Origin: Aestuariibacter sp. A3R04
GTDB taxonomy: Bacteria; Pseudomonadota; Gammaproteobacteria; Enterobacterales; Alteromonadaceae
DNA length: 64,000 bases
Reading direction: 5' to 3'
Assembly (NCBI RefSeq): GCF_018860805.1
Contig: NZ_JAHKQR010000003.1
Location: forward strand, 620,001-684,000
Shown here: one piece after another, positions 26,887 to 36,609 of the stretch
Numbering within the stretch: position 1 is the stretch's first letter
Layout: each line of letters starts with the position of its first letter
The notes under the pieces: generated by a model
What the model saw: only the letters and a program-made list of their open reading frames with translations
Database searches by the model: none
Told to the model about the DNA's origin: nothing
Made by a program: the position numbers and the translations under genes

Positions 26887-27702
26887 ATGAGTGCAACCTT
26901 CGATTTTTCTAATAAACACGTATTTGTCGTGGGGGGAACCAGTGGCATAAATCTCGGTGTTGCTGCCGGCTTCGCGCGTTGGGGAGCAAAAGTTGCTGTT
27001 GCGTCAAGGAAACAGGAAAAAGTAGATGCCGCTGTCGCGTATTTGCAGTCGCTCGGCGCAGATGCGTTTGGCACTGTGTTTGATGTACGCCATGCCGAGG
27101 AGGTGGAAGCGGGATTTGCAAAAGTCAGTGCATTTTTTGACGCAGAGATAGACGTACTGATTTCTGGTGCGGCCGGTAATTTTCCTGCTCGGGTAAACCA
27201 GATGTCTGCGAATGCAATTCGGTCGGTACTGGAAATCGACTTGCTTGGCACCTTTCACGTTATGAAAGCCAGTCATGGTTATCTCAAGAAGCCCGGTGCA
27301 AGTGTAATCAATATTTCTGCGCCTCAAGCCTTTTTACCAATGAGCCATCAGGCCCACGTGTGCTCAGCGAAAGCTGGTGTAGACATGGTTACCCGTACGC
27401 TGGCCATTGAATGGGGGAAAGACGGCATACGGGTGAACTCTATCGTTCCCGGCCCTATTGAAGGTACGGAAGGTATGGATCGACTGGCCCCAACTGCCGA
27501 GATGAAAGAAGGGGTTCGCCGTTCTGTGCCACTTGGTCGCCAGGGAACGGTTGACGATATCGCGAATGCAGCGGCAATGTTAAGTGCACCACAATCAAGT
27601 TATATTTCCGGCGCTATCTTGCCGGTAGATGGTGGCTGGAGTCAGGGCGGTGCCACGTCAATAATGGCCAATTTGTCGTCTATGCTGGATAAAATGAGTT
27701 AA
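26887..27702 (+). CDS. SDR-family 2,4-dienoyl-CoA reductase
   Basis: A 271-residue short-chain dehydrogenase/reductase. The NADP(H) site VVGGTSGINLG and the segment ISGAAGNFPARV match 2,4-dienoyl-CoA reductases. So do HVCSAKAGVDMVTRTLAIEWG and PGPIEGTEGMDRL, which follow the peroxisomal enzyme wording closely. The tyrosine of the usual YxxxK motif is absent and the lysine is kept, as in the peroxisomal dienoyl-CoA reductases. Most gammaproteobacteria use the unrelated flavoprotein FadH for this step. The gene follows the isomerase gene on the same strand. Confidence 0.82.
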   Translation: MSATFDFSNKHVFVVGGTSGINLGVAAGFARWGAKVAVASRKQEKVDAAVAYLQSLGADAFGTVFDVRHAEEVEAGFAKVSAFFDAEIDVLISGAAGNFPARVNQMSANAIRSVLEIDLLGTFHVMKASHGYLKKPGASVINISAPQAFLPMSHQAHVCSAKAGVDMVTRTLAIEWGKDGIRVNSIVPGPIEGTEGMDRLAPTAEMKEGVRRSVPLGRQGTVDDIANAAAMLSAPQSSYISGAILPVDGGWSQGGATSIMANLSSMLDKMS

Positions 27703-27766
27703 TAGGCAGAGCGGGTTGGCTTTGTTTCCCAATCCGCGGCTGGTTCCCTCGGTGTCAATGGTGGGG

Positions 27767-28153
27767 CTATGCGTTTAAATGGTGTAGGATTTTGCAATCC
27801 TTAACCTGTTTGTTAGAGCACGATTGCACGAGGACCTGTAAAGAGTCGGCGAGTAGCGCCAATTCTTTTTGTGTCTGTTGTATTTTTTGTAACTGTGCCT
27901 GAATAATGTTGTCTACTTCAGCGCACGAAGCCGTGGGCTGTTTTCGAATGCCTACGATGCGTTTTATATTCTTCACGCTAATGTTGAGTTCCCGGCACCG
28001 GCGTATGAATATCACCGTATTAACATCGTCTTGAGTATATACACGGTAACCGTTTTTATCCCGAGCGGGCAAGGGTAATAGGGCGATCTGTTCGTAATAC
28101 CTGATGGTTTTAACGGAAACCTTAGACGCTTTCGCAAGTTCACTTATTCTCAT
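27767..28153 (-). CDS. MerR-family regulator, probable metal sensor
   Basis: A 128-residue regulator with the winged helix (RISELAKASKVSVKTIRYYEQIALL and NGYRVYTQDDV) and a dimerisation helix. The C-terminal part has Cys in SCAEVD and a Cys/His-rich tail (VQSCSNKQVKDCKILHHL), the pattern of the ZntR/CadR/PbrR branch that binds zinc, cadmium or lead. It diverges from a TonB receptor with a His-Glu repeat. Only 62 bases separate the starts, and they contain a promoter with a 19-bp spacer, as expected for a MerR target. Copper is less likely because the CueR-type C-terminal CxxxxxxxC loop is not seen in its usual form. Confidence 0.88.
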   Translation of the reverse strand: MRISELAKASKVSVKTIRYYEQIALLPLPARDKNGYRVYTQDDVNTVIFIRRCRELNISVKNIKRIVGIRKQPTASCAEVDNIIQAQLQKIQQTQKELALLADSLQVLVQSCSNKQVKDCKILHHLNA

Positions 28154-28154
28154 A

Positions 28155-28185
28155 TTGACCTTACAGTAACTGGAACCTTTAGAAT
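28155..28185 (+). promoter_or_regulatory. MerR-type promoter with 19-bp spacer driving the TonB receptor
   Basis: TTGACC (28155-28160) and TAGAAT (28180-28185) are 19 bases apart, longer than the normal 17, which is the hallmark of MerR-activated promoters. The spacer contains the imperfect dyad TTACAGT-A-ACTGGAA, where MerR proteins bind. It begins two bases from the regulator's own start codon. Confidence 0.7.
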
Positions 28186-28215
28186 TGATTCTACCATCTT
28201 TTTGTTTGTGATTTT

Positions 28216-30252
<2,037 letters not shown>

Positions 30253-30321
30253 GATTGAAATCGCAGGTAAAACCGACTGTAAGTACAGTAGGATTTTCTG
30301 CTGCGTGGCGTATTGTTGGTC

Positions 30322-30340
30322 TTGATTCATGTTGAATCAA
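30322..30340. promoter_or_regulatory. Perfect dyad before the two-peptide cassette
   Basis: TTGATTCA and TGAATCAA flank TGT, 23 bases before the first peptide gene. It looks like a regulator site or a leader hairpin. A smaller dyad, ACTGTA-AG-TACAGT, lies between it and the receptor stop. Confidence 0.5.
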
Positions 30341-30363
30341 TCATTAATTAAGGAGAAATTGAG

Positions 30364-30498
30364 ATGAAGGATTTATCGACGTCTGAAATACAGCAGGTCA
30401 ACGGTGGTATCTGGGGGCATATTGCTATTGGTATCGCTGTGGCTGATGCGGGCTACGATTTTATCAAAGGTTATATGGAACATCGGAAAAGACCATAG
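30364..30498 (+). CDS. Peptide with double-glycine leader, bacteriocin-like (first of pair)
   Basis: A 44-residue open frame with AAGGAG placed 8 bases before the ATG. The first 15 residues, MKDLSTSEIQQVNGG, read as a classical double-glycine leader (acidic and hydrophobic positions, then V-N-G-G). The predicted mature part is 29 residues, starting IWGHIAIGIAVADAG and ending in a basic HRKRP tail. It is hydrophobic with small residues at helix-packing distance. Such peptides are normally cut and exported by ABC transporters with a C39 peptidase, which is not present in the window. The second peptide starts 12 bases after its stop. Bacteriocin, microcin or signalling roles are all possible. 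Confidence 0.72.
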   Translation: MKDLSTSEIQQVNGGIWGHIAIGIAVADAGYDFIKGYMEHRKRP

Positions 30499-30510
30499 GG
30501 AGACGTTGCG

Positions 30511-30663
30511 ATGAAGCAATTAACAAAAAGTGAAATCGAGCAAGTGCAGGGGGCAGGCTTGTTCTACGATTTAGGGCGTTTTTTTGCTCACGTTGGGAAT
30601 GCAAACGACCGGATTCGTGAGCAATATGGCAATACCAACAAAAACCACTGGTACCGGTATTAG
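30511..30663 (+). CDS. Peptide with double-glycine-type leader (second of pair)
   Basis: A 50-residue open frame preceded by AGGGAG. Its leader MKQLTKSEIEQVQGA parallels that of the first peptide residue for residue (SEIxQVxG), with GA instead of GG at the cut site, a variant known in this peptide class. The mature part would be about 35 residues, GLFYDLGRFFAHVGNANDR followed by a polar, aromatic, His/Tyr/Arg-rich tail. The mature regions of the two peptides are unrelated, as in two-component bacteriocins. A hairpin follows directly after the stop. Confidence 0.7.
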   Translation: MKQLTKSEIEQVQGAGLFYDLGRFFAHVGNANDRIREQYGNTNKNHWYRY

Positions 30664-30670
30664 TGAGTAA

Positions 30671-30690
30671 GGCTACGTAAGTAGCCTTTT
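30671..30690 (+). terminator. Weak terminator or attenuator after the peptide pair
   Basis: GGCTAC-GTAA-GTAGCC followed by TTTT lies between the second peptide and the small membrane protein. It would allow high peptide expression with partial read-through. Confidence 0.6.
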
Positions 30691-30709
30691 CTATATGAGG
30701 ATAAACAAG

Positions 30710-30907
30710 ATGTTAGGGAAACATTTGGTAATAGGCTTTCAGTTGGCTGCGGGAGTATTTTTTGCCCAGGCTATTTATCATCTTTTTGTCGGAAGTGAAC
30801 GTGTGTTGTTTAATGACGATTTACAGACAGGTTTGCTCTTTTTAATATTGAGCTATTTGCAAAAGCTGTGGTTTGGTCGTGAGTCAGTATCGGGTCGGGC
30901 TAAATGA
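30710..30907 (+). CDS. Small two-helix membrane protein, candidate immunity protein
   Basis: A 65-residue protein with two hydrophobic stretches (about residues 6-28 and 40-55) separated by a charged loop with GSERVLFNDD. The ATG at 30710 has GAGGA 8 bases upstream; the ATG at 30695 lacks a ribosome-binding site. Its position right after two leader-bearing peptides is where a bacteriocin immunity protein is usually found. That role is inferred from size, topology and place alone; no family was recognised. Confidence 0.6.
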   Translation: MLGKHLVIGFQLAAGVFFAQAIYHLFVGSERVLFNDDLQTGLLFLILSYLQKLWFGRESVSGRAK

Positions 30908-30913
30908 CTTATC

Positions 30914-31111
30914 CTAAGTCTGCCTCTTCGCCATTCCATGGGCATTACCAGGAAATGGTGACGCGGTTTGCATAAACCGCCGCACTCTTCTTGATGGTTG
31001 TTGTATTTTTGTACATTTTTGATTGCAGGTTATGGTTTCGCGTAAGGCTAGCCACATCTTTTCTATCCTATTCACCCAGGGTTGATACCGGCTGATAACC
31101 GAGGAAAGCAC
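30914..31111 (-). mobile_element. IS630-family transposase C-terminal remnant
   Basis: About 65 codons on the minus strand read RYQPWVNRIEKMWLALRETI, then VRRFMQTASPFPGN and HGMAKRQT before a stop. This is the C-terminal end of IS630-type transposases (the PWVNRIEKLWLALHETIT region with the last catalytic Glu). The frame is closed upstream by a stop near 31115, and the rest of the element and its inverted repeats are not seen. It is a decayed insertion directly after the peptide cassette. The rest of 30908-31304 contains no gene. Confidence 0.8.
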
Positions 31112-31304
31112 TGCTCATCCCTGTCAATCAAAGATATTCTGTTTAAGCTCAGTGAAGTTCCCAGTAGTGTGTGGTGATCGTTCTAATCGCAGAACGCATA
31201 CTGCGTCCGTTTTTTATAGGATGCTCTGCAGTCTGGGGTGGTTATTTAGCGGTTTGGTGTATGCCAAAGTCGATGACAAAACGCCCGGTGAATGTGGGCG
31301 AATC

Positions 31305-32213
31305 CTAATCATCACATTGCTCGTTAAGCCATTGCGCTATTGAAGGGAAATGATCTTCCACAGCACGAGGATGGGTGAGCATGTTTATGTGGTCGTAGTC
31401 AAACAGGTTGCCATTTTTCCTGCTCAGCACGGTAAAACGGGCTGAAGAGCCGACTGATTCAGCTATAAAATCGCGAACATCCCTGGGATGTCCAAGGGCG
31501 TAATCGTTAGCTGCGGCTATATGCCATGTTACGGGCCAGTTAGTTTCTTTTGCAGCTTGCGCATAATTAAACTGATCTTTGGGGTCTACCCATGGGTTAA
31601 GTTCCACCCATTTCATCCCTTGGCAAAGGGAACCGTAAGTTTCGTCATCTGCGCCAATTTTCATTTTTGCACCAGGTAGAAACCCCTTTCGACGGGCGAC
31701 TTTGGGGCACAACCATTTCCATACAAAGTCAACTTTGAACCACTTTTCTGGGTTCTGTACCCGTACACTGCGTTTTGTACCAAAGCAAATTTTACTGCGA
31801 ATGTTTTTCGACAATTCAGGAAAACGAACTAATGCCGATGCGAGCAACACGCCTCCCCAAGAGTGAGCGATTGCATGCACGGGTTGTCGGGTGTGCTCAA
31901 AAACATAGTTGAGAAAAAGCGGAATGTCCCGCGTGATTTGATCGTATTGGTCGTGGTTGTGATCTTCTGAAATGGGTGGAACGCTTTTCCCTCTGCCGCG
32001 CATATCTGCCACATATACGTTGTAGCCCTGAGCTGCCAGAAAGCAGGCGAGCCCCTTGCCGCTTTCAGTATAAAAAATTCGTCCGTTTTCAATGACTCCG
32101 TGGAGCATTAGCACTGGCGGGCCATTTTCATTTATGCGAATGTGACGTAAATGCAGCTGATGATGGCCATCATCGATAAATATGCTGTCCTGCCTTAGTG
32201 TGTTGCCGTACAT
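31305..32213 (-). CDS. Alpha/beta hydrolase
   Basis: A 302-residue soluble hydrolase. The oxyanion motif is MLHGVIENG, the nucleophile elbow AHSWGGVLL supplies Ser, ADMRGRGKS lies on the strand before it, and the C-terminal YDHINMLTHP supplies the His. The start at 32213 has GGGAGA 5 bases upstream; the longer frame to 32330 adds unrelated residues. The family covers esterases, lipases and haloperoxidase-like enzymes, and the substrate is not indicated. It is a single gene, divergent from the yjgN-like gene. Confidence 0.85.
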   Translation of the reverse strand: MYGNTLRQDSIFIDDGHHQLHLRHIRINENGPPVLMLHGVIENGRIFYTESGKGLACFLAAQGYNVYVADMRGRGKSVPPISEDHNHDQYDQITRDIPLFLNYVFEHTRQPVHAIAHSWGGVLLASALVRFPELSKNIRSKICFGTKRSVRVQNPEKWFKVDFVWKWLCPKVARRKGFLPGAKMKIGADDETYGSLCQGMKWVELNPWVDPKDQFNYAQAAKETNWPVTWHIAAANDYALGHPRDVRDFIAESVGSSARFTVLSRKNGNLFDYDHINMLTHPRAVEDHFPSIAQWLNEQCDD

Positions 32214-32425
32214 CAGTTTCTCCCAAAAGCGTGCTCGTTGTGAAGCATGACACTTAGTCCGCTGTATTTCAACTGGACAAACCAGTCGGGGCTTTGAATG
32301 GCCTGAGGGCAGGATAAATAACTTGCCCACCTATGGGCTTTTCGGTAACGTCTGCTAAAACTCGCGTGCTGTTTTTCGTGCACTAAACGGATTGCCCGAA
32401 AGTAAGAGATCATAAGGACACAACA

Positions 32426-33607
32426 ATGGATTATTCACAGTTTTCACTGGAAGAACTAAAACAAGCAAGGGCAACATTGGACGAAGCGGCGTATCCGGAA
32501 CGGGTTAATACTCTTGATAAGCTGATTGCTGAAGCCGAGCAACAACATCAGAGCCTCGATGTAGAAACGCTGGTTGCAGAATCGGGCAGAAGCGTACCGG
32601 TAAAATTTCACGGCAACACACGGGAGTTTTTTTCTATTTGGATAGTTAACCTTCTGCTTACCATTGTTACACTGGGTGTGTATTCTGCATGGGCAAAAGT
32701 TAGAACCAATCGCTATTTTTACGGTAACACCGAAATCGACGGGCATCGCTTTTCTTATTTGGCTGAGCCGATGCAAATACTCATTGGACGAGCCGTTGCC
32801 GTGACTTTGTTCGCAGCGTATTTCATTTTAAGTTCGTTATATCCTCTGGCGGGCGGCATACTCGCTTTAGTGTTGGTGGTATTAACACCTTTTTTTGTGG
32901 TAATGAGCTACCGCTTTAAAATGAGAATGACCGCATACCGCAATGTGCGATTTCGTTTTGAAGGGAGTTATGGCCGCGCATTCGTGATATTTGTGTTGTT
33001 GCCTTTTGCCAGTGTATTCACGCTTTACACAATCTTACCCATAGTACTGAAGAAGATTGATGAATTTATTCTTTCTGAGACTGGCTTTGGCGACAGAAAA
33101 TTTAAGCCTCAACTGAGTACTGCAGAGTATTTTGGCACGGGTATCAGCGCCGTTGCTATTGGGTTGGGTATTTTCTTCGCCGGGGGCATTGTGATAGCCA
33201 TTTTGGTCGCGTTGGTCGCTGAGAACAAAGAAGCAGTGAGTGCGGTAATGATGCTGGTTTTTGGCATGTACCTCATAGCGTTCGCTGTGTCATCCGGATT
33301 TTACACGGCGCGTATTCGCAACCATATATTCGCCGTTACCGAGCTTTCAGGTGTGGCGCGTTTCGAATCACAGGTGGAAGTGAAAGAGTTAATTTGGCTG
33401 CGAATGTCCAATGTGCTGGCGATCGTCGTTTCCCTGGGATTTGCCATTCCCTGGGTAAAGATTAGAACTGCGAATTTTTATGCTGGAGCTACCTACGTCA
33501 CCATAAGTAACGGGATCGAGGATGTCGTAGACACAAACACTGATACCCAGGGCGCGCTAGGTGACGAAGCTGCTACCTTATTTGACGTTGATATTGCACT
33601 GGGGTAA
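32426..33607 (+). CDS. DUF898/YjgN-family inner-membrane protein
   Basis: A 393-residue protein with a soluble N-terminal helix pair (about residues 1-55) and then a DUF898 core with several transmembrane segments: TREFFSIWIVNLLLTIVTLG, YSAWAKVRTNRYFYGNT, and a second copy of the motif, SNVLAIVVSLGFAIPWVKIR, in the C-terminal half. E. coli YjgN is of the same family and its function is unknown. Only 6 bases separate it from an M48 protease gene, a pairing seen in many gammaproteobacteria. That suggests they act together in envelope maintenance. Confidence 0.88.
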   Translation: MDYSQFSLEELKQARATLDEAAYPERVNTLDKLIAEAEQQHQSLDVETLVAESGRSVPVKFHGNTREFFSIWIVNLLLTIVTLGVYSAWAKVRTNRYFYGNTEIDGHRFSYLAEPMQILIGRAVAVTLFAAYFILSSLYPLAGGILALVLVVLTPFFVVMSYRFKMRMTAYRNVRFRFEGSYGRAFVIFVLLPFASVFTLYTILPIVLKKIDEFILSETGFGDRKFKPQLSTAEYFGTGISAVAIGLGIFFAGGIVIAILVALVAENKEAVSAVMMLVFGMYLIAFAVSSGFYTARIRNHIFAVTELSGVARFESQVEVKELIWLRMSNVLAIVVSLGFAIPWVKIRTANFYAGATYVTISNGIEDVVDTNTDTQGALGDEAATLFDVDIALG

Positions 33608-33613
33608 GAGAAC

Positions 33614-34645
33614 GTGGAAGGGCAGCTTTTCCAACCCGGCTCGGCCCAGCAGTGTACGGTGACGTGTGCTCTTCGCGATGGCACACTGGTTGTCGATGAC
33701 GGTGAAGCACAACGTATCTACAGGCGAAACGAAGTTACAGTTCAATCGAAACTCGGGAATTTGCCACGGGAAATAACCCTCGGCAATGGTATGCTGCTTG
33801 TTCTCCCAGGTACGCTGTCGTTGGATAAATGGCTAGATGGTAATAAAGGCGGCCGCCTTTCGTTTCTGGAGAGCAATCGACGGGTAATAGTCGGGAGTTT
33901 TGTTGTTGTCCCTCTCTTGCTTTACCTTGTGTTTGGCAAACTCATCCCTGCAATGGCTCTGCATTTTGCCGCTTTTGTTCCTATGAACGCAAAGGTTGTG
34001 GCTTCGGAACAAACGCTCACAGCCCTTGATTACAGTGCGTTGTCACCCAGCGAACTTTCCGCTGAAACTCGCCAATCAATAAGCCAAGGGTTTAAAGACG
34101 TTCTCAGAGATATTCGTACTCAACACCAGCATTTCACCGTGCTGTTTCGCCACTCCGATATCATGGGCCCAAACGCCTTTGCGTTACCCGATGGCACTAT
34201 TGTATTTACCGACCAACTCGTTGAGCTCGTAAGTCAAAATCAGGCGTTACTGGACGCGATATTTTTGCACGAAATTGGCCATGTAGAGCACAATCACTCT
34301 ATGCAACTAGTTGCAGAATCACTGTTTGCCACGGTGGGGTTTAGTCTCTTGTTTGGCGATGTTTCCGGAGCGGTAGAAGCCTTTTTTGGCGTAGGTTCCA
34401 GTGTTGTGCACAATAAATTTTCTCAGGCCCATGAATGGGAAGCTGATAATTTTGCCTTGACTACGCTGAAGGAAAGCCACCGCGACCCCGCAGCCTTTAA
34501 ACAGGCTATGGAGAAATTAGCAACCCTGATGTCAGGCTCTACTGGCGAGGAAATGTCGTGGTTTCAATCTCATCCGCTTATCCAACAACGTATTGAAAAC
34601 GCCGAGGGCTACAGCAGTACTAACGATGACAACAATACGGACTGA
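33614..34645 (+). CDS. M48-family zinc metallopeptidase
   Basis: A 343-residue membrane-anchored protease. One hydrophobic helix lies at about residues 91-110, and the catalytic domain has HEIGH at 219-223 and HEWEADNFAL with the third zinc ligand. The domain also shows GPNAFALPDGTIVFTDQLVEL, a conserved M48 segment. The first 90 residues form a small unknown domain. Translation starts at a GTG 6 bases after the yjgN-like stop, so the two genes are coupled. It is related to HtpX/BepA-type quality-control proteases; its target is unknown. Confidence 0.9.
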   Translation: MEGQLFQPGSAQQCTVTCALRDGTLVVDDGEAQRIYRRNEVTVQSKLGNLPREITLGNGMLLVLPGTLSLDKWLDGNKGGRLSFLESNRRVIVGSFVVVPLLLYLVFGKLIPAMALHFAAFVPMNAKVVASEQTLTALDYSALSPSELSAETRQSISQGFKDVLRDIRTQHQHFTVLFRHSDIMGPNAFALPDGTIVFTDQLVELVSQNQALLDAIFLHEIGHVEHNHSMQLVAESLFATVGFSLLFGDVSGAVEAFFGVGSSVVHNKFSQAHEWEADNFALTTLKESHRDPAAFKQAMEKLATLMSGSTGEEMSWFQSHPLIQQRIENAEGYSSTNDDNNTD

Positions 34646-34757
34646 CTGCGAATTATCGCAAGTCGCCGCTGTTTGTCTTACGCTGAATCAACCGCCCTTG
34701 TTTTATTGCTTGTTGAGCACAATGCTATTTACAAAGTCACAACCTAATGAGGCATCT

Positions 34758-35621
34758 ATGTCAGAACAGGAAAAGTATACGCCGCCTGAAGTGTGGTCTC
34801 AGGCAGAAGATGATGGCAACAAGTGGGCCAGTATTAACCGGCCGGTGTCCGGAGCAACCCATGAGAAAGACAGACCGATAGGAAAACACGGTCTTCAACT
34901 GTATTCTCTGGCTACGCCAAACGGGCAAAAAGTGACCATTATGCTGGAGGAATTATTGGCGCTAGGTGTGGAAGAGGCTCAATACGATGCTTGGCTCATC
35001 AACATTGGTGAAGGGGATCAGTTCTCCTCAGGATTTGTGGAGGTAAATCCTAATTCTAAAATTCCAGCTTTGGTGGATACCACCACTACGCCGGAAACAA
35101 AACTATTTGAATCAGGAGCCATTCTTCGTTACCTCGCTGACAAGTTCGGGGTGCTTATTCCCGATGCCCATGAAGCAAAAGCAGCGTGTTACAACTGGCT
35201 ATTCTGGCAAGTGGGATCGGCGCCATATATCGGTGGTGGTTTCGGCCACTTCTACAGTTATGCACCTTATCCCATGTCGTATCCGATTAACCGTTTTACT
35301 ATGGAGACAAAACGTCAGTTGGACGTGTTAGATAAGCACCTGGGCAGTCATGCCTATATGGCAGGCGATCAATACAGTATTGCAGACATCGCAATATGGC
35401 CTTGGTATGGCAACCTCGTGTTGGGCAATCTGTATGATGCTGCGACGTTTTTACAGGTACACGAGTATACCCACTTACTTGCGTGGGCAAAGCGGATAGA
35501 AGCCCGCCCGGCAGTAAAACGGGGACGAATTGTAAATCGTACCTGGGGTGAAGATGGGCAGGTTGCTAACCGTCATAGCGGCAAAGATATTGACGACGCG
35601 TTGGCGGCAGTAAAGTCGTAA
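34758..35621 (+). CDS. yghU: Glutathione S-transferase, YghU type
   Basis: A 287-residue thioredoxin-fold transferase with an N-terminal extension (KYTPPEVWSQAEDDGNKWAS INRP) that is typical of YghU. The glutathione site follows (LQLYSLATPNGQKVTIMLEEL, NPNSKIPALVD, LFESGAILRYLA), and the helical C-terminal domain contains YSIADIAIWPWYG. YghU has disulfide-bond reductase and peroxidase activity on glutathione adducts. The ATG at 34758 follows TGAGG; the longer frame starts inside the M48 gene and is rejected. Confidence 0.92.
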   Translation: MSEQEKYTPPEVWSQAEDDGNKWASINRPVSGATHEKDRPIGKHGLQLYSLATPNGQKVTIMLEELLALGVEEAQYDAWLINIGEGDQFSSGFVEVNPNSKIPALVDTTTTPETKLFESGAILRYLADKFGVLIPDAHEAKAACYNWLFWQVGSAPYIGGGFGHFYSYAPYPMSYPINRFTMETKRQLDVLDKHLGSHAYMAGDQYSIADIAIWPWYGNLVLGNLYDAATFLQVHEYTHLLAWAKRIEARPAVKRGRIVNRTWGEDGQVANRHSGKDIDDALAAVKS

Positions 35622-35630
35622 ACGGCCCTT

Positions 35631-35653
35631 GTCACCGGTTGCCCGCCGGTGAC
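35631..35653. terminator. Hairpin at the convergent GST/SorC ends
   Basis: GTCACCGG and CCGGTGAC form a perfect 8-bp GC-rich stem with a 7-base loop, straddling the stop of the minus-strand regulator and lying just past the GST stop. Confidence 0.5.
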
Positions 35654-36609
35654 GTCTCGCTCAGTACAGCCATTGCTGTGGTTTCGTTGGTGATCAGCCC
35701 GTTTATTAGTGTCGAACGCAGAGCGCCAACAATTGCGTTGCGTTTATTGAGCCCCGATGCAATGCCTACAACCGGTTTGTCGGGGGATGGTGTCAGTACA
35801 CTGCTGGTTACTCTGCGATTTACATCACAATCCAGTATGTTGCCGTTGATATCGTATACCCAGCTAATGATCTCTCCTGCTGCACCGCCTTGCGCCAATG
35901 TATCCATATTGTCGTCATCAATGAAACCATCTACGTGCAACGGTGAAGAGAGGCCTAAATTGCCAATGCCCACAAACAGGGCGTCAGCGCGCTGGGCAAG
36001 CTGTTGAATACGCTTCACGTGAGATTGTTGCTGTAGTTGGTTTTTTTCCTTCTCCGATGCAGCGATCACGGGAAGAGGCATGGGATAATGCTGACCCTTA
36101 ATTCTGTCGGCAATATGCACGGCAACATCGTAACGGGTCGCCGCGCCATCACTGTCTATATTTCCCACCAGAGACACGATTTTGTGCTGAGGGCACTGCA
36201 TCAGCGCTAATTCATTGGCGCAATGTCTAAGCACCCTTCCTGTGCCAAAGGCAATTGTTTTACTCGTCTCTGATTTCAGTTCTCGCTCAATGGCAGCGGC
36301 TCCTGCTTCTCCGAGACCAAGGGTGGAGTTAGGATCTTCATCCACAGCCGGAACGACCTCACAATAACGCAGGCCGAATCGGTGTTTAATGCGCTCTGCC
36401 AATTCCATACAACGAGCAATAGGGTGTTCGAGTCTGACCTTTATCAGTCCTTCAGACATGGCCAGTGCCACCATGCGCTGAGCACTTTGTCTGGAAGTAT
36501 TTAGCATTTTTGCAATCTCATCCTGGGTTTTGCCGGCTACGTAATACAGCCATCCAGCGCGAGCTGCTTCGTCAATGCGATTTTTTTCTGTTTGTAGTTT
36601 TTTACTCAT
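35632..36609 (-). CDS. SorC-family sugar-responsive transcriptional regulator
   Basis: A 325-residue regulator. Residues 14-55 form a helix-turn-helix (AARAGWLYYVAGKTQDEIAKMLNTSRQSAQRMVA), and the rest is the SorC/DeoR effector domain with IAFGTGRVLRHCANEL, LFVGIGNLG, GAAGEIISWVYD and KPVVGIASGLNKRNAIVGAL. Such proteins sense phosphorylated sugars or polyols. It overlaps the HAD phosphatase gene by 4 bases (ATGA) and diverges from a permease and a mannitol-type dehydrogenase, which it probably controls. Confidence 0.92.
   Translation of the reverse strand: MSKKLQTEKNRIDEAARAGWLYYVAGKTQDEIAKMLNTSRQSAQRMVALAMSEGLIKVRLEHPIARCMELAERIKHRFGLRYCEVVPAVDEDPNSTLGLGEAGAAAIERELKSETSKTIAFGTGRVLRHCANELALMQCPQHKIVSLVGNIDSDGAATRYDVAVHIADRIKGQHYPMPLPVIAASEKEKNQLQQQSHVKRIQQLAQRADALFVGIGNLGLSSPLHVDGFIDDDNMDTLAQGGAAGEIISWVYDINGNILDCDVNRRVTSSVLTPSPDKPVVGIASGLNKRNAIVGALRSTLINGLITNETTAMAVLSETSPAGNR

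Noticed and set aside
31152-31343. 63-codon plus-strand frame with a hydrophobic middle
   Set aside because: It has no ribosome-binding site, overlaps the end of the hydrolase gene on the other strand, and its composition does not resemble a protein family.
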